Positions 20,806 to 33,149 of a stretch of 64,000 nt of DNA are shown here, piece after piece. Each line of letters starts with the position of its first letter. Positions within the stretch are counted from its first letter, which is position 1. Source of the DNA: Arthonia radiata (Eukaryota; Ascomycota; Arthoniomycetes; Arthoniales; Arthoniaceae); assembly GCA_002989075.1 (NCBI GenBank), contig PSQN01000011.1, positions 835,131-899,130 of the forward strand. The letters are read 5' to 3'. Made by a program: the position numbers and the translations under genes. The notes under the pieces were generated by a model. That model saw nothing but the letters and a program-made list of their open reading frames with translations, was not told the DNA's origin and did no database searches.

Positions 20806-23392
20806 TCAGCCTCTGTTCGAGTCGAGATAGTAACTGAGGCTGTAGTTCAAGAAAGCGCATTGTTCGACATCCACGAACGGTGTTGATGATGCGGGGTAAT
20901 CGAGCTGCTCGATCGGACCTTGCAAGCCACTGACTGCTTGCCATGGCCCGCTCTGCTGCACAGCCTGTAAAGTGTTTTTGTAGCCACGTACTGACAAGTA
21001 ATCAGGGCTGGGGTTCTACCATCATGTATATGTCAGTAAACGTGAGAAGTCATGATACAACGAGATAGACTGACCGGCTGACCACTTCGGACAAATGACG
21101 CCCAGTAGGAGCTCGCAAGCTGCGAGAAGTAGAGGTCGTCCGCATCACGGACTTCATCGGGTCTCAAGTTCGCGAAAGCAAACGCTATTTCTGCGGCGTG
21201 GACCTTGAAGTAGTCGAGATTGGGGTTTCCAAGCGGAAAGCCCGGCGTCACTGGCGCTTTGCCAACATCTGTAGTCGATGATCAGCATAGAACCAGTGCT
21301 GCCAAGCTTTGTAATCAAGAAGCCATACTATTGGGATCATAACCCGCAATGCCGCGGTTCATAGAATAGAAGTAAGCGCTCGGGAAAGCACCGCTCGTGG
21401 CACCTGCGTAGACCGTGGCCTGGTCTACGCATCGGAATTGATTGTCCGTGGCGACGCGAGCTGATACATTGAAGGCATCGAGTGTGAAGTTGCCGGTGTT
21501 GTAATATGGGAAGAGGCCGCTGTCCACGATTGACTGCGCGTATGGTGTGGAAATCCCTAGAGCAGCCGTCAACGCAGCAGTCTCGTCTGTCACGTTTGCC
21601 TAGGAAGACAATGTTAGTACAGCCTCTTCCGGATTTCGTACAGGTTTGAAACGCAACAATTTAGGCAGCGCCAGCGCGCTTGCTGCTAAGCGGTAGGTAC
21701 CGCGGTACCGAACGGAATGTGTGGAAGCTCTGAGACTTACCGTCATTGGGTAAGTGATCAAAGATGCGCCATCATCGTGCATTATCCCAAATATTACCGG
21801 CACATGTGCAGTGGATGCATTGTTTTGCGAAACGATCAACTGCTCCGTGTTGACGTACGTGCCGTCTTGAACGACGTATCGTGCGACTGGTGGCAGCCCG
21901 ACTAAAGTAAGCGCTGGGACTTGCTCCAGACACGCAATCTGAGCATCCAAGGTAGCCTGTGTACAGCCTGCTGCTTGGAAGATGTTCTGGCCAGCAATCG
22001 CGTACGAGCCCTCCACTGTCAAGTACGATGAGTATGTCGTAGCATAGTTACCAGACAAGCCTAGATCGACGCCACCACCAAGGTTCGACATCGCGATCGC
22101 CCCCTGGAATTTTCCAATGGCAGGTGGCGATCCAAGAAGCGTTCGAACAGACCCTCCTCCAGCACTTTCCCCTACTATGGTAATCCTATTTGGATCGCCA
22201 CCAAATGCGGCAATGTTTATTTTGGTCCACTATGCATCGCATCTGATTAGTCGTGATGCATTATCTCGAAATGGATAGGCGCACCTGAAGAGCAGTTATC
22301 TGGTCTGCTATACCATAATTGCCTGTAATATTGGTGCCAGGAATCGCAAGGAAGCCAAGGGTTGACAATCGATAATTGATCGAGACAACCACAATGTCTT
22401 CCCGCGAAGCAAGGTTGCCTCCATCAGTTCCCACGTCTGCACCAGTGCCGCCAGTAAATCCTCCACCATGGATCCAAAACATAACGGGTCGCAGATTTTG
22501 CTTCGAGCCAAATCGTGGTAGGTACGGTGTTTGAATGTTCAAAAACAAGCAGTCCTCACTACCCATGGGTGCCTGCGCACACTGTGGACCGTATGTAGTC
22601 GCCTGAATAGTACGTCCAGTCTGCGAGTACAACTTCGAATACTGAAACCGTTGAGGGGTGTCGGCGTAAGGAATACCAAGAAAGCGGAAAGACTTCTCGT
22701 TACGATATCCAATGAAGGAGTTCTGCGACGATGATACCGCTAGAGCACTACGTGTCAGCACAATGCATTCTGAAAGAGCATACAACTAAACGTGTTTTGC
22801 TTTCAGAATCGGGGTGTTCAGACAGTTCAGACAGCGCCTTCATCTCATCGACTGAAAGGCCCTCAGGAAACAACAGAAGAAACAGTGTGGAGGCTGTAGA
22901 CTTACCTACAGTGCTAGTAGGACCAGCGGTGGAATTGGACGGCTGGCTTGCCGCGCTGAATTGCGTGCAAAGCACAGGAAGCGACTCCGGACTGGCGGAA
23001 TCTTGTGTAAAAGTAAGCTGTCCTCCAGCTGGATCCAGACCCACGACTCCATTGGCTGCATAGTATCGTTGAGATGGTGCAGCATATCCGGCGTATACTT
23101 GATATGCTAGAGAATACGCAAAATCATCATGATGTGCACTGATGGCGATGCTAGAGATCAGAGATTCGCCAAACGAAGCGCAAGCACCAGCAGCGCTCCT
23201 GCGCGATGTTGGATCAAGGATGAGACCACCGATATGATTGCCATCGTCAGATGCGTTCAGATTGTTTTGATAAATCAGTTGGAGAGAAGTGTTCAAGGGT
23301 GACGTCCACTGCTGCGGTTGTAGTTGAGGAAAAGCGAGAGCCAGCTCTGCGACCGTGAAAAGTGCGGCAACGAATTCGACGCGGGCTAACAT
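20806..23392 (-). CDS. Secreted type-B carboxylesterase
   Basis: About six exons on the minus strand: 23392-22907, about 22745-22287, about 22231-21741, about 21600-21335, about 21270-21077 and about 21018-20806, each bounded by plausible GT/AG pairs. The N-terminus is a signal peptide (MLARVEFVAALFTVAELALA). An N-terminal section of about 150 residues precedes the alpha/beta-hydrolase. Hydrolase marks are GIPYADTPQRF, SEDCLFLNIQTP, the oxyanion motif HGGGF, the nucleophile elbow GESAGG (plus-strand 22155-22175) and a catalytic-His region HAAEIAFAFAN. The acid position is in a GIMHDDGASL loop, where the family usually has a G-x-x-x-x-E/D-G pattern. It hydrolyses carboxylic esters outside the cell or in the secretory path; the substrate is unknown. 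The extra N-terminal region is seen in some fungal relatives, from general knowledge. Middle exon edges are approximate. Confidence 0.85.
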
Positions 23393-24224
23393 TACTGATT
23401 GGTTCTACGCTGCTGAACTCAATGCCTGTGGAGAGATTGGGAAGAGTCTCAATCCTCGGTTTTGTACTTTCAACAGCATGGCCTACGCTCTCGGTCGGTT
23501 GGATATAAGGAAAAGGAAGGTCGAATGACTGGAAGGATGACATAACAACTACTTCATAGTAGATACCAGCCCAGGGCAGCAACTTCTCATGATCGAGGTT
23601 GAATACTTCAAACCAATTCATGTCAGCCAATAGGCTATGGAGAAGCGTGATCAAGGTCGCCTCTCTATCGCAGCGTACATCACCGTGTGTGCGCGAGGGG
23701 GTGAAGTCTCCTGCTCTTTTCAGCCCTGGTGCACACGCAAGGCGAAAGAGAGCATGGATAAAGTGGAGCTCAATTACCAGGCATGGCCCGGCGCGTTCAG
23801 TGATTCCGCTCATCCGATGTTCTTCGCCAGAAGACGCATTTCGAGCGCGTCTATACAAAATTGATGCACTAGGAGGGTGTTCTAGCGGGCGTGCCAATTC
23901 TGGGCAGCTTGTGGATATTAATGAGACATCGGCAGGGTTAGCCCGATATGGGTCGCTTTATTGAACTTCGGCCTCGTCGGCATCTGCGCACTGGCATCGT
24001 CAATTATACACAAGACACTGCGATTACGTGGGCTGTACTTTGCGGTCCTTGCGACCATGATGCACTGCTCTGGTCGTCGCTTGCATTGAGCATGAACGGC
24101 AGCAACACCTTTTGGCTCGTGCTTGCCCATTCGACCTGATCATTCATGCTCCAAGGCCCTCTTTCTTCGAAGCCTTTGCTCATTCATCGGGAGCATTTCG
24201 CTCGCCTTTGCTCACATCTCTACT
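23393..24224. other. Divergent promoter region, carboxylesterase and PAP1
   Basis: 832 bp separate two head-to-head genes. It must hold both promoters. No other gene was recognised; short frames on both strands lack family features. Confidence 0.45.
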
Positions 24225-26112
24225 ATGGCTACGGAACCTGGCCAAATAGGAATCCATAAGCCTCTCTCCCACGCCCTCCCAACGCCCGAGCAGCTTCGCC
24301 AGAACGAAGCTATGATAGAAGAGCTAAAGCGCCAGAACAACTTCGAGACCGCCGATGAGACCGCACACAGAGAAGCGGTGCTCAAAATCTTCCAGAATGT
24401 GACCGTCGAATTTGTGAAAGAGGTGGGCCGGAAGAAGGGCATATCTGAATCGCAACTAAAAGAGCTAGGCGGCAAGGTTCGCACGTTTGGCAGCTATCAC
24501 TTGGGCGTCTATGGACCCGGCTCGGATATCGACACCCTCATTGTCGCACCAAAGCATGTGTCGCGTGATGAGTGGTTTGATCATTTCCCGGTCGTTCTCG
24601 AGAGGATGTCCAAGCCGGGCGCGATCCAAGAGATAAAACCGGTCCGGGACAGCCACGTTCCCATCATCAAGCTCGAGTATTCGGGCATCAGCATCGATTT
24701 GATCTTCGCACGCTTGCAGATTCCGTCCGTACCGTACAACATTGATCTGAGTGATGACAATTTGCTGAGAGACCTGGACGACTTAGAGATTCGGTGTGTC
24801 AACGGTACGCGGGTCACAGATATGATCCTTACATTGGTTCCGCAGGAGGCCACTTTCAGGCATGCTTTGCGCGTCATCAAGCTTTGGGCGCAGCGGCGCG
24901 CAATATATGCAAATATCTCAGGATACCCCGGCGGCGTGGCTTGGGCTATGATGATGGCCTTCATATGCCAGCTATACCCACACGCCTGCGGGTCGGTACT
25001 GGTGGGCAAATTCTTCAATTTGATGAAGGGGTGGAAGTGGCCGATCCCGATACAGCTCAAACATTTCACCGAGCCGCCTCAAGGGATGCAGCATAAGGTC
25101 TGGAATCCTATTCACTATCATGGTGACAAGGCCCATCTTATGCCCATTATCACACCGGCTTATCCAGAAATGTGTGCTACGCACAATATCACAAACTCAA
25201 CCCACACGATCATTATGAGGGAGCTAGATCGCGCCGAGAACATCACGAACGGCATCCACCAGGGCAAGAGACCGTGGAAGGATCTTTTTGTGAAGCACTC
25301 GGTCTTCACAAAAGACTTCAGGTATTTCTTGAGCATTGTTTGTGGCAGCAAAACGAAGGAGGCACACCGAGTGTGGTCAGGCTTGGTGGAATCGAAGGTG
25401 CGGCGACTCGTAACCTCTATTGAACAATCTCAATCTAGTGTCGAAATCGCCCGCCCATACACGAAAGGCTTTGATCGTATCCATCAATGCAAAACCGAGG
25501 AAGAGATCGGCAATGTTCTTCATGGGCGGCTTGACCATCTGGTAAAGGATAGCAAGACAGTCAATGGGGAGATGGCAAATGATGCAACTCACAGGGCGGC
25601 CGCGGCTGGCGCTGCTGAGAGTGGCGATATGGAAATACCGCAGTCGAACGGAGAGCCTGCAGAGAAACGCGCAGGTTTGGCGACCGTCTATACAACGACC
25701 TACTACATTGGCCTCGAACTGCAAAAAGACGCCAAGTCTCTTGACATATCCCATTCCGTGGCAGAGTTTCAACGGCAATGCGTGAACTGGCCTCAGTACC
25801 ATTCGGACCTGAATTGCGTCAAAGTCATCCATACAAAAAGGTACAGTGAAACACGCATTTAGAGTATTTGTCCAATTCCTGACCGTGACACAGCTACGAT
25901 CTCCCCGACGACATGTTTGACGAGGGCGAGACAAAACCCATAAGGCAGAAGAAAGTGAAGGGCCAGGCAGTGAAGTCAGGCGTTAAGAGAACCAATTCAG
26001 AAGTCGACGTAGGAGTCAACTTTCCTCAACGGAGGGATTCGAGCTGACTGTCTTACTGTAGGGCCCGCATGTCAATGGTGATTCGAAGAGGAAACAGCCT
26101 TCCTTTGGATGA
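24225..26112 (+). CDS. PAP1: Poly(A) polymerase
   Basis: Exons 24225-25840, 25894-26008 and 26062-26112 (introns 53 and 53 bp, branch sequences CTGAC) give 593 residues. The nucleotidyltransferase core shows FGSYHLGVYGPGSDIDTLIV, with the two catalytic Asp of G-S-D-I-D, and the third Asp in SIDLIFAR. The central domain follows (RHALRVIKLWAQRRAIYANI, GGVAWAMMMAFICQLYP), then the RNA-binding domain (FFNLMKGWKWPIPIQL, PMPIITPAYP-like segment). The C-terminal tail is basic (KPIRQKKVKGQAVKSGVKR), suiting nuclear localisation. The enzyme adds poly(A) tails to pre-mRNA 3' ends in the cleavage and polyadenylation complex. The start at 24225 is chosen because the MATEPGQIGIHKPLS N-terminus matches the family; upstream in-frame codons read as leader. 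Length fits the fungal enzyme. Confidence 0.96.
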
Positions 26113-27349
26113 TTGATGATGGAACCACGCTATCCGCACACATTCTACCTAAGCATGTCTAAATACCGCGTCGATAACCGCCCGTCGTTTGCCTTTTGCA
26201 CACCTCAACATGAGCATTGGTCGATGGCCTTTGCATCCACAAAGAAAGTGTTGGACACGACCACGTTGGAGGCGGTCGGACACGGCGATGGGAAGCGCAG
26301 GAGAAAACAAAAAAGAAGAAAGGTTGCTTGTTACGCTTGATTGAGTGTGCGAATCGATGCAAGCCTTCAGCCACGCGATGAAAGAGCTGACGTTACGAGG
26401 GATGGCCTTAGACCACGCTTGGTCGATCTGGTGTTCTCTGCTGGCGATGTCGACAAATCTTCGCCATCGTTCGTAGCGAATAGTCCCGGTGCCACAGCGT
26501 CTCGGCGACCGCGGGCACGCTTGACAGAAGTGCACTTTTGTGTGCTGGACTTCAGTGTATCGCTGGCGCAGGGGTCGTGAGCACTGACGCAGCGTAGCAC
26601 GACAGTGACGATCAGACAGCATGGAACACGTGGCGGCTGCAAAGCTAGGAGTCAGCGCCTCAAGGGGCAAAGATGTACTATGCTGACAGGGAGATGAGAC
26701 GCATTCGGAGGAAATGATTGACATTGGGGTCAATGCAGCCATGCAATGTTAAAGCTAGCCGAGCCGTCGGAAGCTGTCAGTCGTAGAATAGCAAGCAATG
26801 CAAAGAATGAGAATCTAAAACGGGCTCGTTTCACGAGGCGATCCAGGGTCTTTTGTGGATGAGCAACGAGGAGAGAGAAACGGGTTGGTGGTGGTGGTTG
26901 CCTGACGCCTGACATGCGACCCCAGCAGCGCACCATCTTCGGCTCGGGCATTTGTTGATAATTCAAGACAACTCCTCTCGGCTTCTGGCAGTAGTACAGC
27001 TGATGAAGATCAGACGTTCGTGAGAGCGTCTAGAAGCTGTGCGTGTTCGTGTCTTGAGGCGCGGAGTGCGGCTGAGGGATTGAGGTGATCTCCGCCGTCC
27101 CGCACTTTCGTCCCGTTTGATACCCACCCACCTTTTCGCTTTGGACCCATCGACCCATCCTCCTCCCCGTCCAACCCACTTTCTCGACTACTGCTGCTCC
27201 GTCTCACCCTTCTCGTTCACTTCTCCATCGTCCAATCTCGTTCTTGAGGCTCATTCCCACCAAGTCTCACCCCTCACTCTCACCCCCCGAATGTCTCCCT
27301 TCGCTGTCGCTGCGCTCTTCCGTTTCTTCTTGCCCAGCTCCGGCGCATA
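26113..27349. other. Intergenic region with pyrimidine-rich leader
   Basis: 1.2 kb without a recognised gene. A 197-codon minus-strand frame (26149-26742) is rich in Arg, Cys and Ser with no family match. The last 230 bases (about 27115-27345) are strongly C/T-rich on the plus strand, consistent with the leader of the next gene. Confidence 0.45.
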
Positions 27350-29759
27350 ATGCAATCTGGCATGAATTCGCGATTCTCGAAATTCAAGGATCAATTTGGG
27401 ACCAACCGCCGTAGATCCTCAAACCAGCTCCCAAACGGCAGCTCGACTACCACCGTCGGCGCTCCAACCTCCACCAGCCTCGCTCCCTCTTCTTCCCACG
27501 GCAGCCCTCTGTCGCAGTCCAACTCGTCTACCACCTCCATTCCTATGAACGGTGCGCCTGGGCAGGCAAACAGCACTAACAATCCAGACCGCCCGTCGTC
27601 CTACCCATACACCCCACGAAACCCCAGTCTCGGCCCCCCGCAGCCACCTCCCGCTCAGCAACCTCGCCCTGCAAGCCCCCTTCCTCCTCCCATTCAAACG
27701 CCTGGTCAAGTTCCTCCCCCGCCTGGTGTCGGATATCCTCCTCAAGGCCATCAGCAAGGCCACCAGATGTACGGTCAACCTCCCCCATACCCTCAAGGGC
27801 CCCCGCCCGCCCCACCACAGGCGCAAGGCGGGTATGGCTACGGTTATGGCAGAGGCGCCGAGCTCGATGGCGGCGGTGGCAGGAGTAAAGCGCAGCTCAT
27901 CGTCGGCATAGATTTTGTGAGTCCATTCTTGCAGATCGTATCTGCGTGTGAGACGCTGACCGGTGGCACAGGGTACGACGTTCTCAGGCGTAGCATTCGC
28001 ATTTGCGACGAACACAGAGGCCAAGGAAGATATCATCACGGAATGGCCCGGCGCTGGTAATCAGACAAAACAGAAAGTATGAGCTATCGTCATCTCTCAG
28101 TCAAGCGCATTGCTAACATGCACAGATTCCTACCGTGCTCTACTACGATCAGTACCAGAAGGTGGTAGGATGGGGCCCAGATATTGCAGAGGCACTCGCT
28201 CCGACCGGCTACCCGAGACCCGGCGTACAAAAGGTAGAGTGGTTTAAGCTCCAGCTCATGTTGTCAGGCAACACGTACATCGACCCCATCAACCTGCCAC
28301 CTCTCCCGCCCGGAAAGTCTGAGATCGACGTCGCCGCAGACTACCTCTTCAAGCTACGACAGGCTATGCGCAACCAGCTGCAAAAGACACTGGGCGAAGT
28401 GTTCAACCGTGAAGAGCGCAACATCCGCTACTTCCTGACAGTGCCTGCTATCTGGAACGATGCCGGCAAGGCAGCTACCCGCACAGCGGCCATACAGGCT
28501 GGCTTTCTCCGTGACGAGAACGATCCTCGCCTAACTCTCATTACCGAACCTGAAGCAGCCGCCATGTTCTGTTCCAAGACCGGCCTTCTTAACCTTAAAA
28601 TCCACGATGCTGTCCTGATCGTTGATTGTGGAGGTGGTACTGTCGATTTGATCGCCTACGAAGTTGAAGAAGAACAGCCATTCACGGTGTGCGAGTGTAC
28701 GGCGGGCTCTGGCGACTCCTGCGGCTCCACTGCGCTCAACCGTAATTTCTCCAACATCCTCCGCGCCAAGATCCGTAAGATGAAACTTCCCGATGGATCA
28801 CGCACGGCTGGGAAAGTCTACGCCAAGTGCATCATGGACTTTGAAAACCGCATCAAAGCTGACTTCCGCAACAATGGCCAGAAGTGGGCTGTGGACGTTG
28901 GTATTGAAGCGGAGTTCCCTGAGGCGGGCATCGAGGAGGGTTACATGACCTTTACGAACGAGGAGATTCTGCAGTGCTTCGAGCCTGTTGTCAACCGCAT
29001 TCTCGAGCTCGTGCGTAATCAAATCATTGCGATTCAAGCGCAGAACCGCGCGCTGCAGAACGTGCTTGTGGTCGGTGGGTTTGGTGCGTCGGAGTACCTC
29101 TTCCAACAGATCCAGCTACACGTGCCGCCGCAGTTCCAATCGAAGGTCGTGCGTCCCATGGACTCCGTGGCTGCCATCGTCAAGGGCGCCGTCACTGCAG
29201 GTATCACTGAGCGTGTCGTCACGAGCCGTATTGCGAGAAGGCATTACCTCATGGCGACGCTGCAACCGTTCAAGGAGGGCCACCATCCTGAGGCGTACCG
29301 CGTGCCTAGCTTGGACGGCAAGGACAGGTGCAAGTACACGAGACAGATCTTTGTGCAAAAGGGCCAACGTGTCAAGAACGGCGAGCCAGTCAAGGTCAGC
29401 TTTTTCCGGCAGGTGGCGCCGGGTGCGACGTTGATGTATGAGGATGTGTTGTATGCGTGTGATGATGATGTCTGCCCAGAATACACGAAGGATCCTAGTA
29501 AGTTCCAACCGAGTCCGGCTTCGAAGCGGACAGAAAGCAATTTGCTAACGGCTTCGCAGGAATCAAAGAGGTCGTCACACTGACGTCTGACCTATCGAGA
29601 AAGAATCTCGAGAAGGACTTCGAGCGCATGGATACGCCTCAAGGCACTTTCTACAGAGTCTACTTTGACATCTACCTGACGCTTGATGGTAGCGAGTTCA
29701 ACGCTGAGCTCGTCTGCCAGGGTGAGGTTATGGGCCGTTGCTCTGCAAGGTTCAAGTAG
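27350..29759 (+). CDS. Hsp70-like actin-fold ATPase with proline-rich N-terminus
   Basis: Exons 27350-27916, 27972-28076, 28126-29497 and 29560-29759 join in exact phase to 747 residues. The first 165 residues are Ser- then Pro/Gln/Gly-rich and disordered. The Hsp70/actin ATPase fold begins at about residue 184: phosphate-1 loop IVGIDFGTTFSGVAF (formed across intron 1), FLTVPAIWND, LITEPEAAAMF, phosphate-2 loop IVDCGGGTVDL, and the adenosine motif VVGGFGASEYL. The substrate-binding domain of classical Hsp70 is not recognisable; instead a short beta-rich C-terminal region follows. This layout is like the divergent HSPA12 group and its fungal relatives, many of them uncharacterised. A chaperone role cannot be assumed. 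The pyrimidine-rich leader suggests good expression. Confidence 0.88.
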
Positions 29760-30250
29760 ATGGACAATTTGACAGTAAACGCCTATCATGGTACGCATGT
29801 AAGGATGGAGTGTTCTACGAGTGAGCCGGAGGTGGCTGGATTATATTACAAGGCGGACGAGAGGAAGGGCGACGCACGATACCCACGATGCCGCACCTAG
29901 CGACGGCGCATCTGGCTTCTTTTACGCGAGTTCAAAATTAGGGACCGGCGTCGGCGCTTGCAGCGAGTGCGTTTGAAATGGTTCAGGCACATACTTGATG
30001 TTGGAGACGCGCACATACCACTACTGTTGATGTTAGCAACATAAGGAGTCGATATAAAACTTGAATCACGATCGAGAAGAAGGTTGTTCCTTGCGCTGCA
30101 ATAGGTGATGCTGTTACGTTGGAGATTGTCTCTCCACGGTCGACGTGTTTTCGCCGCCAACTATCTTGCACTGGCTGTTCATCTAGCGCGACGTTCACAG
30201 CTACTTGCTTGCATCCTCTTAATCCATCAGACCACCACTGCCCGACACAA
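29760..30250. other. Intergenic region between converging genes
   Basis: The 3' flanks of the Hsp70-like gene and RPL17. Nothing recognised. Confidence 0.4.
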
Positions 30251-31060
30251 CTACGCAGCGGCAATCGCTCTCCTCACCCTCTGGCCACGCTGCCTCGAAT
30301 TCAGCCTCAAGCCCTCCTCCCTCTTTGCAACATGCGGTCCTTTCTGCACGACCTCCTCACCCTCCGTGAGGATCATCTCAATGTGGCACGGATTGCTCAT
30401 GTACGGGTTGATGCGGCCGTGTGCGCGGTACGTGCGGCGGCGCTGCTTCGGCGCCTGATTGACCTGGATGTGCTTGACGATGAGGTTGGCGGTGTCGAGG
30501 CCTTTGGTGTCGGCGTTGGCTTCGGCGTTTTTGAGGAGCTGGATCAGGTGTGTGGCGGACTTTTGCGGCCAGCGGGCTTTGGAGACGCCGAATTCTTTGC
30601 CTGTTTGAGAAAGCGAGCGTTAGCGAACGTTCTCGTATCCTTTGTGCAATCCTTTTCTCTTCGTTTTGGTTGCTGATGAGCCTGCTAGACGACACTACGA
30701 GCAGTGAGAGCGGCGCAAAGCGCTCGTGGAAACGTACCCTGAGCAGTTCGACCGGTTGAACCAGCATACCGTCTCATCGGGACAGCTTGCTTGTGCTCCT
30801 TGACGTTGTCGAGGTATCGCAGCGCCTTCTGCAGGTTCCAGCCGTTGATGGCCTGAGCGGTTTCGCGCGTGTTCTTGAAGCTGACGCGCAGGTAGCTGCC
30901 GCGCGAGCGAGCGGACTTGGAGGGCTCGATGGGGTTGCCTCCGTAGCGGACCTGTTTGAGGATGGTTTGTTAGCGACTGTTCTGGTCGAAGCGGACCCTT
31001 GGCGGCGATGTGTGTAGATGGTTGAACAGTGAGAAAGAGTGGGATGATCGTTCATACCAT
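30251..31060 (-). CDS. RPL17: 60S ribosomal protein L17 (uL22)
   Basis: Exon 1 is only the ATG (31060-31058), followed by a donor GTATGA; exon 2 is 30951-30738 and exon 3 is 30600-30251. Splicing gives 188 residues, the usual fungal length. Diagnostic segments are VRYGGNP at the start, a long central stretch ([37 protein letters not shown]) and the basic [20 protein letters not shown] loop that lines the peptide exit tunnel. The protein binds 25S rRNA near the exit tunnel. Both introns have good branch sites (CTAAC). An intron immediately after the start codon is common in fungal ribosomal protein genes and may aid expression. The gene is head-to-head with fibrillarin across 366 bp. Confidence 0.96.
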
Positions 31061-31426
31061 CTTGACAGTGCTGTGGTCGTTGCTATGTAGAGGCTTGTGG
31101 TTGCAAGATCTCGTGCGCTGGTGTTGGTGATGTCTCTAGTACGAGTTGAGCTGGAGTGGGCTTAGGTAATCAGGAAACCTGCTTGGTCTGTGCGTCTTTG
31201 CCAAGAGTTCAGAGCTTTGGGTTTCGAAGCTTTTTGCGACCACGCAAAATGTCTGCACACGCTCATTGACCAGCACCTATGCGAGAACATTGACCTTATA
31301 CTAAACAGCTATCACTATCCGACTCAACAGCATGTGGCGCCTGTGAATTGCTCTCGACATATACAGCAGACTCACGAATCGCACTTGATCAACACAGTAC
31401 ATTGAGTGAACGTCACGAACATAGCA
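31061..31426. promoter_or_regulatory. Shared divergent promoter, RPL17 and fibrillarin
   Basis: The 366 bp between two outward-facing start codons must contain both promoters and both leaders. No single named site was identified with confidence. Its significance is that both genes serve ribosome production and could be coregulated. Confidence 0.6.
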
Positions 31427-32591
31427 ATGGCATTCGGACCACCACGTGGTCGCGGTGATCGAGGTGGTGATCGAGGCGGCGGGCGTGGAGGCGGACGCGG
31501 CGGGTTCTCAAGCAGAGGCGGTGACAGAGGTGGCCGTGGTGGTGGTGGCTTCAGCAGAGGTACGACTGACCGCTAGCCGCGCGCTTGACTGCGATTTTCT
31601 TTGGCAGGCCCTATGCTAATAGCAATGCAGGCGGCGACAGAGGGCGTGGTCGCGGCGCTCCAAGAGGTGGACGTGGTGCTCCGCGTGGACGAGGTGGCGT
31701 CGGCAAAGATCGAGGTGGGAAAGGAGGCCAGAAGACCATTGTCGAGCCACACAGACATCCAGGTATCTTCGTCGGACGTGGCAAGGAGGACTTCTTGTTG
31801 ACGAAGAGCTTCGCACCGGGCGAGAGCGTATAGTACGTGGATCATGCACAAGCAAATCTGGCTTCCAACGTGGACATGGTCATTTACTAACGCATACGAA
31901 CAGCGGCGAAAAACGCGTCACGATTGACGATGCCCACCTCAACAACGGCCTTACCAACGGTGCAAGCGGCGCCAATGCTACCTCCCTCGACGAGGCACCC
32001 CAACCAACCTCCATAAAAACCGAGTATCGCGTCTGGAATCCCTTCCGCAGCAAGCTCGCGGCTGGCGTCCTTGGTGGCCTCTCGCAGATCTACATTGGCC
32101 CCGGCTCGAAGGTCCTCTACCTAGGCGCCGCGTCCGGCACGTCCGTCTCTCACGTGGCCGACATCGTCGGGCCCACCGGTCTCGTCTACGCAGTCGAGTT
32201 CTCTCACCGCTCCGGCCGAGACCTCATCGGCATGGCGACGAAGCGCTCGAACGTCATTCCTATCGTCGAGGATGCTCGCCACCCTCTCAAATACCGCATG
32301 CTCGTCGGCATGGTCGACTGCATCTTCGCAGACGTAGCGCAGCCGGACCAAGCCCGCATCGTCGGGTACAACGCGCAGTACTTCCTGAAGATGGGCGGTG
32401 GTGTGCTGGTGTCGATCAAGGCGAACTGTATTGACAGCACGAAGCCGCCGCCGCAGGTGTTCGCGAATGAGGTGGAGAAGATGCGGGGCATGAATATGAA
32501 GCCGAAGGAGCAGTTGACGCTGGAGCCGTATGAGCGGGACCACGCGATGGTTGCTGCGGAGTATCTGCATGTGGGTCAGGGAAGCAAGTGA
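31427..32591 (+). CDS. NOP1: Fibrillarin, snoRNP 2'-O-methyltransferase
   Basis: Exons 31427-31559, 31631-31832 and 31904-32591 give 340 residues. Residues 4-75 are a glycine-arginine-rich (GAR) domain with RGG-type repeats, split by intron 1. The second acceptor AG (31630) is used rather than the one at 31608 because only it keeps the repeat in frame. The methyltransferase follows: [13 protein letters not shown], the SAM-binding [31 protein letters not shown] and [15 protein letters not shown]. Fibrillarin is the catalytic subunit of box C/D snoRNPs and methylates rRNA ribose in the nucleolus; it also methylates histone H2A glutamine in yeast and human. Divergent from RPL17. Confidence 0.96.
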
Positions 32592-33149
32592 GATCCCAAT
32601 CGTCTTTGGACTGGGAGATGCCATGGACGGGATTGGTAAGTGAAGTGAATGAAACGTTGTGACACTCGGAAAGACCTCTGTTCGTATACGTGCACATGAG
32701 AAGTATCGCGGCAAGCTATGGCGTTCCGGAGAACAACAGGAGGCTGATGTACCAAGCACGAATGAGAGCAAAAAACGGATGAATGTGCCGATTACTGTTG
32801 CTGGATATCTTCAACTTGATAAAATGGGTTTGAAACGCCGTGTGGAGGCTCACAAGTGTGGTATCTTTTTAGGGCAGGACGCCGTGAAAAGGAAATACAA
32901 GCTACGTGTACGCAGTGAGTCTCATGAGAATGGTCGTTTGCATCGAGCTGGCGCTGCTTTCAAGACCCTCTGTGACGTTCATACTATCCGTCGCTGTGAC
33001 ACTGAACGACGTTTTCTGGTTCTCACACGGCGACGTCGAGACCACGTCACACACGTTGCCTGGGACACTTTGGGACATTTGAAAGAGGAAGCTGCTCAAA
33101 GGATAAATCAGAAAGAACAAATGCCGGAGCTGTATTACTCTAGCCGGTA
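32592..33149. other. Intergenic region between converging genes
   Basis: Contains a 172-codon plus-strand frame (32659-33177) that overlaps the MSS51 3' end and shows no family features; taken as chance. Otherwise nothing recognised. Confidence 0.45.

Noticed and set aside
26149-26742. A 197-codon minus-strand frame downstream of PAP1
   Set aside because: No domain, irregular composition, no splice support; it lies in a flanking region and was not called as a gene.
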